A stretch of 64,000 nucleotides of DNA from Eonycteris spelaea (GCA_003508835.1 PUFA01000162.1:2480001-2544000); one strand, 5' to 3'; shown: positions 1 to 16,515, counted from the first letter of the stretch. Translations and numbers: made by a program. The notes: generated from the letters alone by a model not told the origin.

Positions 1-383
1 ATGAGATAATCAAGGCACAGAGAGTTAAACAACTTACACATCCTGCACCCAGTCAGTAGTAGAGCCAGGACTTAATATTCTCAAGTATGTCTGGAAAAAC
101 ACTGCCATGCTAACATTGTTAGGGTATTCTTATATGCCTTCAAAAATTTCTGTAATTGCTTCTATTTCAGGTGACATCTTCTGGGGAAAATGATTTAGTA
201 AAGTAGCTTTGTAGTTTTATCCAATCCAACAAAAACATGGTTTACGTAAGGATGGCGAACTGTTGTTAACATTTTCTTAGTTTGCAATTTATGTCTGGTG
301 GAGATTGAAATAACATAGTGAAAAGCAACATTTTCCCTTTAAATTTCAGTATTTTGTATGTGCATAGATTTAGAAAATTTATC

Positions 384-585
384 AACTTTGGCATTACTCA
401 CATTTTGAGATGAATAATGCTTTGATGTGGGGCTGTCCTGTTCTTTGTTCTTTGTATTTAGCAATATTCCTGGCCTTTATCTTTTAGGTGTCATAGAACC
501 TTCTAGTTGTGATAACCAAAAATGTCTCCAGATATGTCCAAATATCCCCTGGAGTTAAAATTGCCCCCAGTTGAGAACCATTGCA
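384..585 (-). mobile_element. MER20-type hAT-Charlie DNA transposon relic
   Basis: A roughly 200-bp copy reads from a degraded 'cattactcacattttg' start to 'ccagttgagaacca' at the end. In between are the family's diagnostic stretches 'ggggctgtcctg', 'aaaaatgtctccagat' and 'cccctgg'. The strand is by the usual orientation of the consensus. It is a non-autonomous palindromic element with no coding capacity. Confidence 0.8.
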
Positions 586-1468
586 TTACATCATTACCTC
601 TTCCAAGCTTAATATTAAAACATAGCAAAAACGAACTGATTAATGAGTACCCACGTCTGACAGCGATAGTTATCCTCTTGGCATTTGCCTGTCTCTAAGG
701 AAATATAGAAATAGCCAATTATTTAGGCTAACTGAAAGTGCTCATGTATTATAGAAATAATAGAGCAAGAATACATTATACATTGCTAGAATTAAGCTTA
801 ATAAAGTTAAGACAAATTATCTGTTCAACTCTCATTCAGGGAATGATTGGTCTATTTACTGTTTTGTCCTTCTGTGTGCATGTCTCCTCTGCCTGGTCTT
901 TAGCTTTCCTCATCACTAGAAATTGAAATTAGTCCACGGATAATTATCTAGCACTTTCTGTATATTTTAAAGTGCTAAGATTTCAAAATATAACATGTAT
1001 AAATATATAGAATTATGATGCTTGTGAAATCCTTCCAGAATCCTATTCATGTTAGATAAGTGATCGACCATTTACAGTAGATTTGTATGTTCTCTACGCT
1101 TTATCTTCAAGGACAGAAGAGCTGTTGTGTAAGTTGCTCATTTCAGACTTTCATTCTGATGGTCCAGATGATTCTCTGTGTTCAAAATGCTTAAATTTTA
1201 GTCTGTTTCCTCATATAGGTTTCCTTTGTGGGTATGTGTTATGCCCTGTGACCTCAGAGTTAGAAAGCAAAGAAAGAAGTGAAGTTCAGGTATCTTAATG
1301 GGCATGTTAATCCCCATTTCTTTCTCCCTCCCCCCCAACACCCATATGTGTGATTTAAAGTTCTAGATACTTCGTGTTTTTGATTCTCATTACCAACAAT
1401 AACTATGATTTTATTTTATATTCAATATACATTGTAATCTGTTGTAATTTAATGAAAAATTGTGTCAA

Positions 1469-1546
1469 GTGTTTATAGCAGTCATGACCAGAAGGGAAAT
1501 CAGATTTGTGTTTATAGCAGTCATGACCAGAAGGGAAATCAGATTT
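1469..1546. repeat. perfect 39-bp tandem duplication
   Basis: Two adjacent copies of a 39-bp unit (1469-1507 and 1508-1546) are identical at every position. The unit begins gtgtttatagcagtcatgac. It has no internal repeat and resembles no mobile element I know. Identity between the copies implies a recent duplication, or an assembly artefact. Confidence 0.97.
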
Positions 1547-4500
1547 TCCTGATTGGAGAGGAAACAAAAGTCTTCACTCATGTAGCTTCAACCTCAGCTA
1601 GCCTCTTACACCTCAGATTGTTTTATTCCATTTGTATAACTAGTTCTTTTGTGCTTCCTATAGGAATTATTGTTGTGATGATATCAAAGAAAAATGACTC
1701 TTTAAATGGGAAACTTGGTCCTAATACGGTATTATAAGAACCTGATGGTTAAAGAAACTATAACACAAATAGTTTAGAAAAAAGAAATAATCCTACTACA
1801 AATATGTATGTATGATATGAAACAAATAGGAAAAACACATACCCAACTACAATTGGGTTAAGCAAACTTTGGAAGGAATACATAATACTAAAACAGGGCT
1901 TTGTCGCAAGCTTTTATTCAGTGGCCATAGAATGATTTTCAGTCAACAAGATTAACACATCTAAGGAGTGAGAGTTTAGATCATATCTCACAAGTCATCA
2001 TTTTCCTATATACTAACTTAAGGAAAACATATAAATGACCAACAGGAAGTACAGGTTTAAGGGGGATATCTAAGGATATAGATACTCCTGGCAACTGGAT
2101 GGCTTTTCTCTTTAGTTAGCTCATAGCAATCTTATCAATTTGTACTCTCTTCCACCAATGACGTCATTCTCAATCTAAAATGACCCTATAAGGCAAGTTA
2201 TATGATTCAATAAGATCCCTAATCTATGAAGAAAGCAGAGAGGTTCTAAAAATTCTCATCACAAGGAAAAGAAAATCATTTCTTTTGTATTTATGAGATA
2301 ATATTAACTAAATTTATTGTGGTAATCATTTAGCAATACATGAAAGTGAAATCGTCATGCTCTACATTTTAAACTTATACAGTGCTATAGGTCAATTACA
2401 TCTACAAATAATACTTAAAGAAGAAAAAAGCATGCCCATAAGTGATCCTCAACTCCTACATAAAATACATGGTACTTTATGCTGGTAACAAGGGAGCCCA
2501 ACCACACAATGTTGGATTTGGGAAATCTAGCAATTTCAGAAACCCTTATGAGAGAATACATAATGTAAAGGTTGTGTAAGTGTACAAATAATGAAAGTAT
2601 AGTCAAACAGATTACAGGAGGAAAGCGACGCGAAGTCTTTTTGGATGGGACTTTTGACACGACACCTGTCTTCCTTTCATGGACAATGATGTTGTTCCCA
2701 ACATTCCAATTGACATTGTTGGAACAGAGCACAAAGTGTTTATAATTAGGTTATTACCAGCCATTCTATTTCAGCCAACCAGTAATCTCTAAGCTGATTT
2801 GCCTTATTGTGAAAGTTCTTACAACACAAAAACACAGGTTAGTGAAAAATCCATAAAGATGACGGGAGATTCTGGGTCTCCTTGTAAACTCAATTTCTTT
2901 GTTTATATATAGGACCTACTGATTCTTATAAAAGATGAAAGGGTGGTATGTGAATTGTGAAGCCAAAAAATGGGAGGTAGGTTGATTGTTGATCAAAGTG
3001 GCAAGATTTAAGACTTATGAGTCAGCCATTCCAGATCATAAATGAGCATATGGTAAGTAAAATAGAATAAAAAAGTACATTTGAGTTACTCTGTAGAGCT
3101 TTTAGTTATATATGCTAATGGCAGAAGTGATAAAAGAGCTAAATGAAACTATAAATAAACCTTATCTGAGCCAACTGTTTCAACATTTCTCATGCAAACA
3201 ACTTTAACAATTTAGCAAAATCTAAATAAAAATGATTTGAATGTTTCTTTTCTTTCATGGAGATAAGTGCATAGTAAAAATAAAACCAATATAGTGTCAC
3301 ATTTTTTAAAAAAAGCAAATATGAATAAAAAGAGCAGATGCAGAATATATAGATTAACCTACTTTTGGAAATTATTAGTGCCCCCAAATAGCAGCTCTTG
3401 TAACTTCTGGTTGCTATTGAGTTTCATCAAGGAAAATAATGGAAAAAGTCTAGAATTTTACTAGGATGTTCTGAAAATATCTTTTAGCTACTCTTAAAAG
3501 ATTGATTTGAAATCTAACACATTTGAAAATGAAGTGTTAAAAGTCATAAATAAATGGCAATGAATCTCATGTTTCTTTAAAGAAATAGAATTTAATTAAG
3601 CAGTGCTGACCTGAAGTAAATTCATCAAAATGTGCTCCTAAATTTAATAGCAAATTATAATTATATAGAAAACTCCAAGCATGGTCTCTCCCGGTCTTGT
3701 ATAAGCTTCTGGCAAAAGCATGCTGGATATTCAGCCTTCGTGATGTTTTCCCTGTTTTACTTTGTATCCCTCCCCTCCTCTCACCACCAAAATAACCACA
3801 CATGGGCCTACCTACTTCTGTACAAATGGAATCCATTTAAAACAAATCTCAAGGTAGCCACAGAGTGGAAAAGAAAGGAGCATAAAATGAGGGGAGTGGC
3901 TTCAAGATGGCCCTAATACTTTAAAGGAAGTTGATTAGGTGGAAATAGGGGCCACTGGGTGTGTAGTAAACTTTTGATTCCTTATTCTTAGTTTCTTAAG
4001 TGAATCACCCAGTCCGTATTTGGAAATCATTTGTAAATGTATAATCACTTCTAATTTTGCTTTAAAGATGGTATGTGACACCGTGAATAAGCTAAACCAA
4101 ATTCACATTTCACATCAATAACACTTTATTGGCCTCTCGAGAATTAGAATATTTCTAAATGTCCCTGAAATAATTAATTATTCTAATATATATCTAACTT
4201 TCTTTTCAGTACCCCAAAAGCCCTGCCTCCCTAAATTACTCCCATCCCCACAACAGGTATGATCAAATAAGCAATCAAATAATGATTTAGGAAAACATTT
4301 ACATTGTTTCTGGTTACCATTTAGATCTTTCTATTCATTAAAAAAAATACAATGCTTTTTGACCCAGCTCTTCTTTAATACATTATCAGATCCCTTACTT
4401 CCTTGCCTATTGTGAATATATTGAATCTGCAATGTTTAACTTAACCTGGAAAAGATGTTTAACTTCCAACTTTCTATTTCTCAAATACAATCTGTTTCAG

Positions 4501-4589
4501 CTAGTCTTTATTTTTTTGCTTTTCTAATTAACATGAAAACAACCTCTGTTACCAACATTGATTATTCAAATATGTAATTATTTCTACCC
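1547..4589. other. unassigned intronic sequence
   Basis: No gene, RNA or confidently named repeat was recognised in these 3 kb. The stretch around 2400-2760 contains a few CpGs and could be a decayed LTR or DNA transposon, but I could not match it. The short frames at 2415-2732 and 3567-3836 on the minus strand have no recognisable domain. Confidence 0.6.
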
Positions 4590-5049
4590 ATTTTTTAAAC
4601 AAATTTTTTGTTTTCAATGATAGTTGGCATACAGTATTATATTAGTTTCAGATGTACAACATAATGATTACAGTTATATAGCTTAGGAAGTGATCACCCC
4701 CATAAGTCTAGAACCCATGTGACACCATATTTAGTTATTACATTATTGATTTCATTCCCTATGCTATACTTTATATCTTCAGGACTATTTTGTAATTACC
4801 AATTTGTACTTCTTAATCCCTTCCCAATTTCCTCCTCCCAACTCCCATCACATATGGCAACCATCAAAGTGTTCTCTGTATGAGTTTGTTTCTGTTTTGT
4901 TAACTTTGTTCTTTAGATTCCACATATATGTGAAATTACATGGCATGGTCTTTCTCTGTCTGACTTCACTCAGCACAGTACCCTCTAGGTCCATTCATAT
5001 TGTTGCAGATGGCAAGATTTCATTGTTTTTATGGCTGAGTAACATTTCA

Positions 5050-5064
5050 GTGTGTGTGTGTGTG
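5050..5064. repeat. (TG)7 microsatellite inside the L1
   Basis: A short TG run interrupts the part of the L1 where the antisense of ORF2 normally reads 'attccattgtgtg'. It is an expansion of a TG already present in L1. Confidence 0.9.
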
Positions 5065-5234
5065 TATCTCACCCCTTTTTTATCCATTCGTCCATTGATG
5101 GACACTCAAGTTGCCTCCATATCTTGGCTATTGTAAATAATGCTCCAATGAACACATGAATGCACATGTCCCTTTGAATTTGAATTTGCTTTGGATTCTT
5201 TGCATAAATATGCAAAAGTAAGATTACTGGATTT

Positions 5235-5470
5235 TTCTTTGTCTCCTATTGCAGCCTTTGTTTTCAAATATATTTTGTCTGCTATAAATATTGCTACTCC
5301 AGCTTTTTGATTTTTATGAAATACCATTTTCCATCTCTTTTAGTGTCTGTATTTTGAACTGAAGTGAGTCCTTCATAGGCAACATATGTTAAGGTCTTGT
5401 TTTCTTATCCATTCAGCAACCCTATCTCTTGATTAGAGCATTTAATCCATTTGTATTTAAAGTAATTGCT
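5235..5470 (-). pseudogene. L1 ORF2 N-terminal endonuclease fragment
   Basis: Minus-strand translation across frames gives remnants resembling the start of the L1 ORF2 endonuclease. One is the block KNQKAGVAIFIADKIYLKT, which aligns with the conserved KKAGVAILxSDK segment. Upstream, 'WIRKQD'- and 'CCIQETH'-like residues are broken by stops. The homology ends abruptly near 5235, where the ORF2 C-terminal and 3' UTR sequence begins. No catalytic endonuclease domain remains. Confidence 0.75.
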
Positions 5471-5559
5471 GATAGACATGGGTTATTGCCACTTTATTAT
5501 TCATATTTTTAATCTTTTTGTCTTCTTAAAGAACTCCCTCTAACATTTCTCGTACTACA

Positions 5560-6360
5560 GTTTGGTGGTAATAAACTACCTTTTTTTGTCTGGTAAGCTC
5601 TTTTATCTGTCCTTCCATCCAAATGATAGCTTTGGTGGTGGAGTAATTTGGATTGTAGGCCCTTTCTTTTTAGCACTTTGAATATTTTGTAGCAATCACT
5701 TCTGGCCTGGAAAGTTTTTGTTGAGAAATTAGCTGATAGTCTTATGGGAGCTCCCTTGTAGGTAACTGCTTTTTTCCTGCTGCTTTTAAGATTCTCTTTC
5801 TTTAACCTTTGGCATTTTAATTATGATATGTCTTGGTGTGGGGCTGTTTGAGCCTACCTTGTTTGAGACTGTGCTTCCATGTTTGTATGTCTATTTCCTT
5901 TGCCAGGTGAGGGAAGTTTTTGTGAATATTTTTTCAAATAGATTCTGAATCCCTTGCACTCTCTCTTCTGGTACCTCTATAATACAAATGTTACATTTTA
6001 TACTGTGCCAGAGACCCTTAAACTATCATCATTTTTTAAAGATTATTTTTTCTCATGGCTGTTCTGATTGATTTCTGCTTTTTCTTCCAAATCACTGACT
6101 TTATTTTCTGCTTCATTTGTTCTACTATTGAGTCCCTCTAATATATTAGTTATTTCTGTACTGTATTCTTCATTTCTGACTGGCTCTTTTTTGTTCTCTA
6201 CATCTTTGTTTTCTGTCTCTTTTGAGGTTCTTACTGAGATCGTTGAGTATTCTTGCACCAGTGTTTGAAGTCTGCGTGTAGGTTGCTTGTCTCCATTTTG
6301 TTTAGTTCTTCTGGCTTTGTTTAGTTCTTTCATTTGAGACATTTTTCTTTGTCCCCCCAT
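5560..6360 (-). pseudogene. L1 ORF1p relic
   Basis: The minus-strand frame from 6360 to 6043 encodes a lysine/glutamate-rich N-terminal part. It has a heptad-like segment (SRTNEAENKVSDLEEKAE) like the coiled coil of L1 ORF1p, the RNA-binding chaperone of the L1 particle. After a stop the homology resumes in other frames. Near 5780-5690 there is a readable stretch with GAPIRLSANFS followed by QARSD, the C-terminal-domain signature of ORF1p (PIRLxADxSxxTxQARxxW). Several stops and frame changes make it a pseudogene. Confidence 0.8.
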
Positions 6361-7812
6361 TTTGACTGACTCCCTGTGTTTGTTTCTATGTTTAGGTGAG
6401 CTGCTATTCTTGCTGTCTTAGTAGAATTGGCCTTAGGTAGTAGGTGTCCTGTGAGGCCCAGTAATGCCATCTCCCTGGTCACCTTAATTGGGTGTTCCAG
6501 ATGTTTCCCTTCTGTGGGTTATGTGTGCTATCCTCTTGTTGTTGGGCCTTGGTTGCTGTTGGCACATCTTTGTAGGGATTGATCCTCAGGCTGATTGGTT
6601 GTGAGGAGGGCTGTGGCTACAGTGGAGAAGCTGGTGTGCAGGGTTGACACTAGAAACAGAATTTATTGAATGGAGCTCTGGTGCCTACTTAGTCTATCTT
6701 TGGGTGTGTCATTTGTGGAAGTGGTTGGGTGGTGCTCTGGTGTGGTCTGAAGCTGGCCACCTGGTGTGTTGGTTCTGGGGCTCTTGGGAGTGACTCTGTT
6801 GCAGGTCAAGATCACCCACTGCCTGTGCCCTTCTGGGGTCACTTGATATAAACTACAGCGTGATTTTCCCATGGATGACACTTGTGCTGAGATCGGAGGT
6901 ACCTGACAGAGGCTGTTTGTGACCCAAAGCCAGCTGTCACTAGGTCTGGGCATGGGGCCATTAAGTAAGAGGTACTAGGCACACTGAAACCATACGTTCC
7001 TTGTTTGGTGTTTGTGAACTTTAAGAGATCTTAGAAAAGTCTGCAACATGAGCCAAGACAGGCCGTTTTTATGGAAAAGCCACTGCAAGTGGCTTGGTTA
7101 GGCCTGCAAATTGTGTGGAAGCGGGGTCTTAGGGAATCACCAGAGTGAGGTGAACATTGTTAGTCAGGTTGAGGGAGACTCAGATATGGCGTCTGGCTGC
7201 ATCTGCACATAGGGTAAGAGGAGGGTTCAACAGTGGAACAGTGGCTTCTGCCAACACTTCTGTCTAGGAGAAAGCTGCCCCTCCAGCCCTTGCCCTAAGC
7301 CAGATAGCTCAGTTCCTCCCTGTATGTTTCTGGTGACTTTTGAGTTCCTGCCTCTGTGTTGGAGCTCAGAGCAGGTGAGTCTGTGAGTAAGTCTATGTGA
7401 AAGCTCTTAAGAGGAATGCCAGGGATCCCAGCAGCCCTTCATCGCACTCAACTATAATCTCCACTTGTTTTCACACTCAGAAGTTATGGGAACTTCTAAG
7501 CATTGAATCCTGGGCTTGGGAGGCTTGTGTGCATTTGGGATCCCTCACTCGTCAGAGGGGACCTCTGCACCCAAGATATCCCTCTCGATTTTCAACTGCC
7601 ACATGTGAGTGAGGCACCAGCCCATTCACCATTTCATCCCCTCTTTCCGGTCTCGCAGTGGCTTCTCCTGTGCATCCTTGCTTATAGGATTTATGCTTAG
7701 CTAGACTTCAGGTGATTCTCAATGATGGTTGTTCTGAAGTTATAATTTTTAGGTGGTTGTAAGAGGGGGCAAACACAGTATTTACCTACTCCACCATCTT
7801 GACTGGAAGCCT

Positions 7813-9047
7813 TGAAACAAGTGTTTTTTTAAAACATATCATCTTCAGGTATTTCCTTTAGTACGTTTCAGAGCACACCAATTGATGTTTGTGAAAGCTC
7901 ACACTGTGCAGCATTGTGTGTTCCCTGGAATTCACAGCCTGTTGCCTGCTCTATTCCTACAAAGACTCAACTCAGGGACAGATCCTGTGAGCCTCTCTAC
8001 CCACATTTTTTTAAATGAGTTAAACATGAGAAAACTTAGGCAAATATAAGTCATGAAAATAAGTTGGAACCAGAAGTGAGCTTGTGCATAAATTTCAAAC
8101 CATAGAGTCATACAGTTCTGGCTATGAGCCTTCTAGAGGTCATATGAAAAAGAGAAACATGATCAATTACAAGATTAATTGTTCATAAATTAAAACAGTT
8201 CAGTGTTATATGAGCATGATTTATCAGGGAAGTAAGAAGCAGTAAGACCCAGTAGAGTGGTCATTGTGTTGGAGGAACGTTTACAACTTCCCAAAGAAGA
8301 GGAAGTATCTGCATTTCATAAATTAGTATTATAAGACAGGTCCACAGATTTCCTTTTAGAAATCACTGAATGAAAACAAGAGTTCTGATATTCTTTCTTG
8401 CCCTTCATTTAGGATAGCTAAATGAAGCAGGGTTCTTAGTGATTGTCTTACTCCTATGGGTCCCTTTCTACTGAAAACTTAACTGTAGAACTCAGAGAAG
8501 AAGACTTATACAAAATCTGCTGTTAATGAAAGTTCTTTAGGCACTGTTTATTTTGCTTTTAGTTCTATTAAGATCATTGAAGCTAGAACTTTAAGTCAAG
8601 AAAACTTTGTAATACATTGGAAGGTTGTTACATGTTAGTCTTAGAAGTGTCTGCCCTAAGACTATAGGTGCAGAAGCAATCTACACATCATCAACTACAT
8701 CAAATGTTGGTCAAACCATAGCCAAGTGTGGGGGAGTACAAAAATAGGACATTCTACCAGTTACACCAGTGTGATTTCTTATGATTCTGTTTTCCTCCTT
8801 AGGTGTGATATTGATTTGGACCCCAAAGTTTCTCAACTCCCACATGGACTGAGAATCTGAAACAAATACTTTCTCCATTAAAAAAAAATTATTTATATCT
8901 ATCTATCTATCAGTCTCCTACATGGACCTTGTTTGGTTTCTGTAATAGGTGATGGAATATTGCGCTTTACTAGTGTAATCTAAAAAACCCTACCTCCTTT
9001 TAAATGATAAATAAAATAATTATACCTATCATAAGAGCTAGTATTCA
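7813..9047. other. unassigned intronic sequence
   Basis: Nothing coding was recognised. A weak MIR-like stretch may lie at about 7990-8130, with a degraded gatgaggaaactgaggc-type core. A (TCTA)n run sits at about 8896-8912. Confidence 0.5.
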
Positions 9048-9240
9048 TTGAGCAATTGCTCTATGCTGGTCACTGTGCTGAGTATTGTACCTGCTTTATC
9101 TATCCCTCACTGAGATAGGCGCTTTTCTCTTATCCATTTTATTAATGAAGAAATTGAGGCATACAGAAATTAACAACTTGCCCAGGGCCACAAGGTTAGG
9201 AAGGAATCGATAAAATCCAGAACTCAATTCCTGATCTGAC
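9048..9240 (-). mobile_element. MIR SINE relic
   Basis: The + strand reads 'agtattcattgagcaattgc', 'ctggtcactgtgctgag', 'gaagaaattgaggca' and 'cttgcccagggccacaagg' in order. This is the reverse complement of the MIR body (3' end, core, tRNA-distal region). It is one of the best-preserved MIRs here. Confidence 0.9.
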
Positions 9241-13837
<4,597 letters not shown>

Positions 13838-14064
13838 AAAAAAAAATTTTATTGCAATGTAAGTGACTTGTAACATTATATTTGTGGCCAGTTAACATCT
13901 ATCCCCATACAGAGTTACATTTTTTTTCATAGGATGAGAACTTTTAACATCTACTCTTTTAGCAATTTTCAAATATGCAATAGAGTACTACTAACTATAG
14001 TTGTCATGCTATACATTACATCCCCAGGACTTGTTTATTTTATAACTGAAAGTTTGTACCTTTT
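13838..14064 (-). mobile_element. L1 3'-UTR fragment, left half (split by an LTR)
   Basis: The + strand shows the antisense L1 3' UTR: 'gatgagaacttttaacatct', 'gcaattttcaaatatgcaat', 'cattacatccccaggactt' and 'tttataactgaaagtttgta'. It breaks at 14064, where the LTR enters. It continues seamlessly at 14590. Confidence 0.85.
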
Positions 14065-14584
14065 TGTAATGCCCTGGTTTGGAACTCCACGAGCCAAGAA
14101 GGAAACTGACACGATGCAAGCGCAAGAGGGAGTTTACTGACAAACTCGAGTTTGGACCCCACTCATTCACTGACACAGCAGGTTGAGAGGAGCCCCGACT
14201 GAGGGGCCGGGACCTAATTTAGAGGGTAAAACCGCAAGCCTTGGGGAGATGCCTTGGCGTTACCTGATTGGGGGGTTAGGTTGACCTTTAAAGGGATTGA
14301 GTGGTAGGTTGTTAGTCTGCGTGCAAAAGGGGGTCGTGTGCAGTTGGGGCTGCGTATAGAGGGGGCCGTGTGCAGAAAGGGCCGAGTGCAGGAGGTGCCG
14401 GGTGCAGTAATCAGAATATGTGCAGGAGGAAATAAGGGTGGGGGTGCCTTAAGGGCCCACCGATTAGCTGGTTTAGCTGGTTTGGCCAGGTGGTAAGGCA
14501 TTGTTCTTGACCACTGGCCTTTGGGGAACTTTTATACAATTCATCTTGGGATGACTCAGAAAAAGGAATCATTCCAGTCTTTCA
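14065..14584 (-). mobile_element. solo LTR of an endogenous retrovirus
   Basis: The 520-bp element starts TG and ends CA and is flanked by CTTTT duplications. On the minus strand it starts TGAAAGACTGGAATG. It has a TATA-like GTATAAAAG near its start and an AGTAAA polyadenylation-like hexamer before a CTTGCGCTTGCATC stretch typical of a gammaretrovirus-like R/U5, so transcription would run antisense to PRKG1. No internal viral genes remain, so it is a recombination product (solo LTR). It keeps 15 CpGs, far more than its surroundings, which suggests a comparatively recent insertion. A 5-bp duplication is compatible with several ERV classes. Class I is my preference from the R/U5 appearance. The minus-strand frame at 14214-14501 lies inside it and is not a gene. 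Confidence 0.88.
14318..14425. repeat. short imperfect direct repeats in the LTR U3 region
   Basis: Five or six degenerate units of about 16 bp follow one another, each with a core like 'ggccgtgtgcag' (for example ggtcgtgtgcag, ggccgtgtgcag, ggccgagtgcag, gtgccgggtgcag). They fall in the region that is U3 when the LTR is read on the minus strand, where retroviral LTRs often carry enhancer repeats. Confidence 0.75.
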
Positions 14585-14589
14585 CTTTT

Positions 14590-14810
14590 GATCCCCTTCA
14601 ATTATTTCACCCATTCACCCCCACTCTGGTAATTACCAATCTGTTCTCTGTATCTCTGAGCTTGAGTACTCTTTTTTTTTTTTAGATTCCACATTTAAGT
14701 GGACCACATATCTCTACCAGACCTATTTCATGTAACATACTGTCCTTAAGGTCCATCTGTGTTTTCAGAAATGCAAGATTTCTTTTCTTTTTAATGGATG
14801 CTTAGTATTT
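14590..14810 (-). mobile_element. L1 fragment, right half (split by an LTR)
   Basis: Continuation of the L1 3' UTR: 'gatccccttcaattatttca', 'accaatctgttctctgtatc', 'agattccacatttaagtgg', 'ccttaaggtccatctgtg'. It fades at about 14810. The L1 is older than the LTR. Confidence 0.8.
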
Positions 14811-16424
14811 ATAATGATATGTAAAGAAAACATACATGGTATAATGCAGATCTTTATTCATAGTCTAATCGTATTTTATAAAACACCATAGATTTTTCCC
14901 GGAGGAATGAGTATATAAAAATATATAAAATTAATGATAATGGAAATAAAAATCTAACAAATGTCTTGAGGTTATTTGTGGTTTTCTTTATTAACTATGA
15001 TATGAAAATGGCCACTTTGATTGTGTCTATCCAATCACAAACACTCCACCTGCCAGAGGGAGGGAAAAAAATAGTTGTTCCATTCAGATTTTCACACCAC
15101 CAAACGATTAATGTCTCCGATGTTGTTTGAATTTAACATTTTGTCTCATTTAGTATTCTCTAGAAAAAAAGTATTCCCATCCATTTGCAAACCCCATAAG
15201 GTATAGGAATTTCTATTTTATCCATTGAATACCCTTTGCTTACTCAATTCCCCTACCTGGAAGCATATCACTTTCATGTTTTCTGAAAGTGTCACTCTTG
15301 GCTGTGATTTCACTTTCACTACCCTCACAGCTAAATCCATATCAATTTACACTCACCCTGGGACTCTTACCTTGCTTCTGTGCCTAAGTTCTTTAAAATC
15401 ATAAAAATGGAAAAGTCGAAGTTACTGGAAACCCCAAAATAGAAAGAGAAAGACATTTGGTTTTACAATGAGAGAGAGATTCAGTGACACATAACCTATG
15501 TGTGAATTTGCAGGGACATTTATGCCATTGTCTCATTTTTAACTTGGTTTCCCACAACCAATTTTCACAACTACATAGGAATTTTTTTTGAGAGTTGAAT
15601 CACATGATCCTTTGCTCCAACTGCACTTGTGCATAAATTGGTATTTTTGCCTGAAGATACTGAACTGAAACTGTTTCCTCTTTGAGTTTCCAGCTCACAG
15701 TGCTCCAAACCTTAGGTAGTATATTATTCCAACAGTCACATTCAAATAGACTTTAATTTTAAAAAAAGAATAAAAGGTCTCTCTCTTTGTAGGAAACTAT
15801 CTCTATGCCGAGTTAAGGTGATCACCATAGAAAGTATCTGCAAAAGCTTGTCTGTGTTGGGTGTGAATTGACTTGGGCAAAATATCTGAGTAATTATTTC
15901 TGCTTAGATTATTTATAGCAAGTATTTTAAAATCCCAAAGTATTAAAATACTTAAGTACTAACACAAAAAAGCCTACATATCCTACAAGAAATCTGACTT
16001 TAATAACATTTGGTAAAAATATTTTTCTGACTTTGAATACTTTCAAGTTTCCATAGATAGGCTTTCCTAAAATATTTGCATAAAGGGAAGTTGACTAATT
16101 ATAGTATTTTAATGTGCCATAGACATTTTAAGAAGAAAGTTAAAAGGTTTTGATTTTTTCGTTTTATTTTTGTTTTTAAAATTGAGTCTGTGAAATGGGA
16201 TGGCTCTTATATTTCCTCGAAGCTCTGTTTTAAACATTACTTTATTCAGCTTGGCTCAAAAATTTACCAACTGTCAAAACCTAAAAAGATAAATGGAAAA
16301 AAAAATGAGATTTGACTAAAATTTCTTGCTCGAATACCTCTATATATATAAATGTAATACCTGTACCTATAAAGTCAACATACAGTGCTTTTTATTGGTA
16401 AAGGAATAAAAGAAATGAATGCTA
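14811..16424. other. unassigned intronic sequence
   Basis: No repeat or gene recognised. The sequence is not simple and has no obvious mobile-element signatures, so part of it may be ordinary unique intron. Confidence 0.5.
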
Positions 16425-16515
16425 CTTCATAACTTATATCAATGTCTAGTCATTGTACTATATACCTGAAACTAATAGAAAATAATAATTTTGAAAAAAA
16501 ACTTTAAAAAATAAA
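16425..16515 (+). mobile_element. L1 3'-end fragment
   Basis: A short piece carries the L1 terminal phrase 'atgtctagtcattgtactat' and 'atacctgaaactaat', followed by an A-rich tail. The element is heavily 5'-truncated. Confidence 0.65.

Larger units (their letters stand above)
4590..7812 (-). mobile_element. antisense half-L1 (HAL1-like) retrotransposon, nearly full length
   Basis: Read on the minus strand, the element starts at about 7812 with the typical L1 5' motif: the + strand shows ctccaccatcttgactggaa at about 7780-7800. A GC-richer 5' UTR of about 1.4 kb follows, then an ORF1 relic (about 6360-5560). Next come the first hundred or so codons of ORF2 (about 5470-5235). The sequence then jumps directly to the last part of ORF2 and the 3' UTR (about 5230-4600), ending in an A/T-rich tail near 4600. 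The rest of the endonuclease and the whole reverse transcriptase are absent. This layout matches half-L1 (HAL1) elements, which rely on other L1s for mobility. A one-off internal deletion of a normal L1 would look the same from a single copy. Stops and frameshifts show it is dead. No clear target duplication was found. Confidence 0.85.
14060..14589 (-). repeat. 5-bp target duplications of the solo LTR
   Basis: CTTTT occurs at 14060-14064 and again at 14585-14589, immediately outside the TG and CA termini of the LTR. Removing the LTR and one copy restores a continuous L1 sequence (gtaccttttgatccc), which proves the boundaries. Confidence 0.93.

Noticed and set aside
6663..6953. 96-codon minus-strand frame
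   Set aside because: Falls in the 5' UTR of the HAL1-like L1; no similarity to ORF1 or ORF2.
14214..14501. 95-codon proline-rich minus-strand frame
   Set aside because: Lies wholly inside the solo LTR (U3 region), which has no internal coding part.
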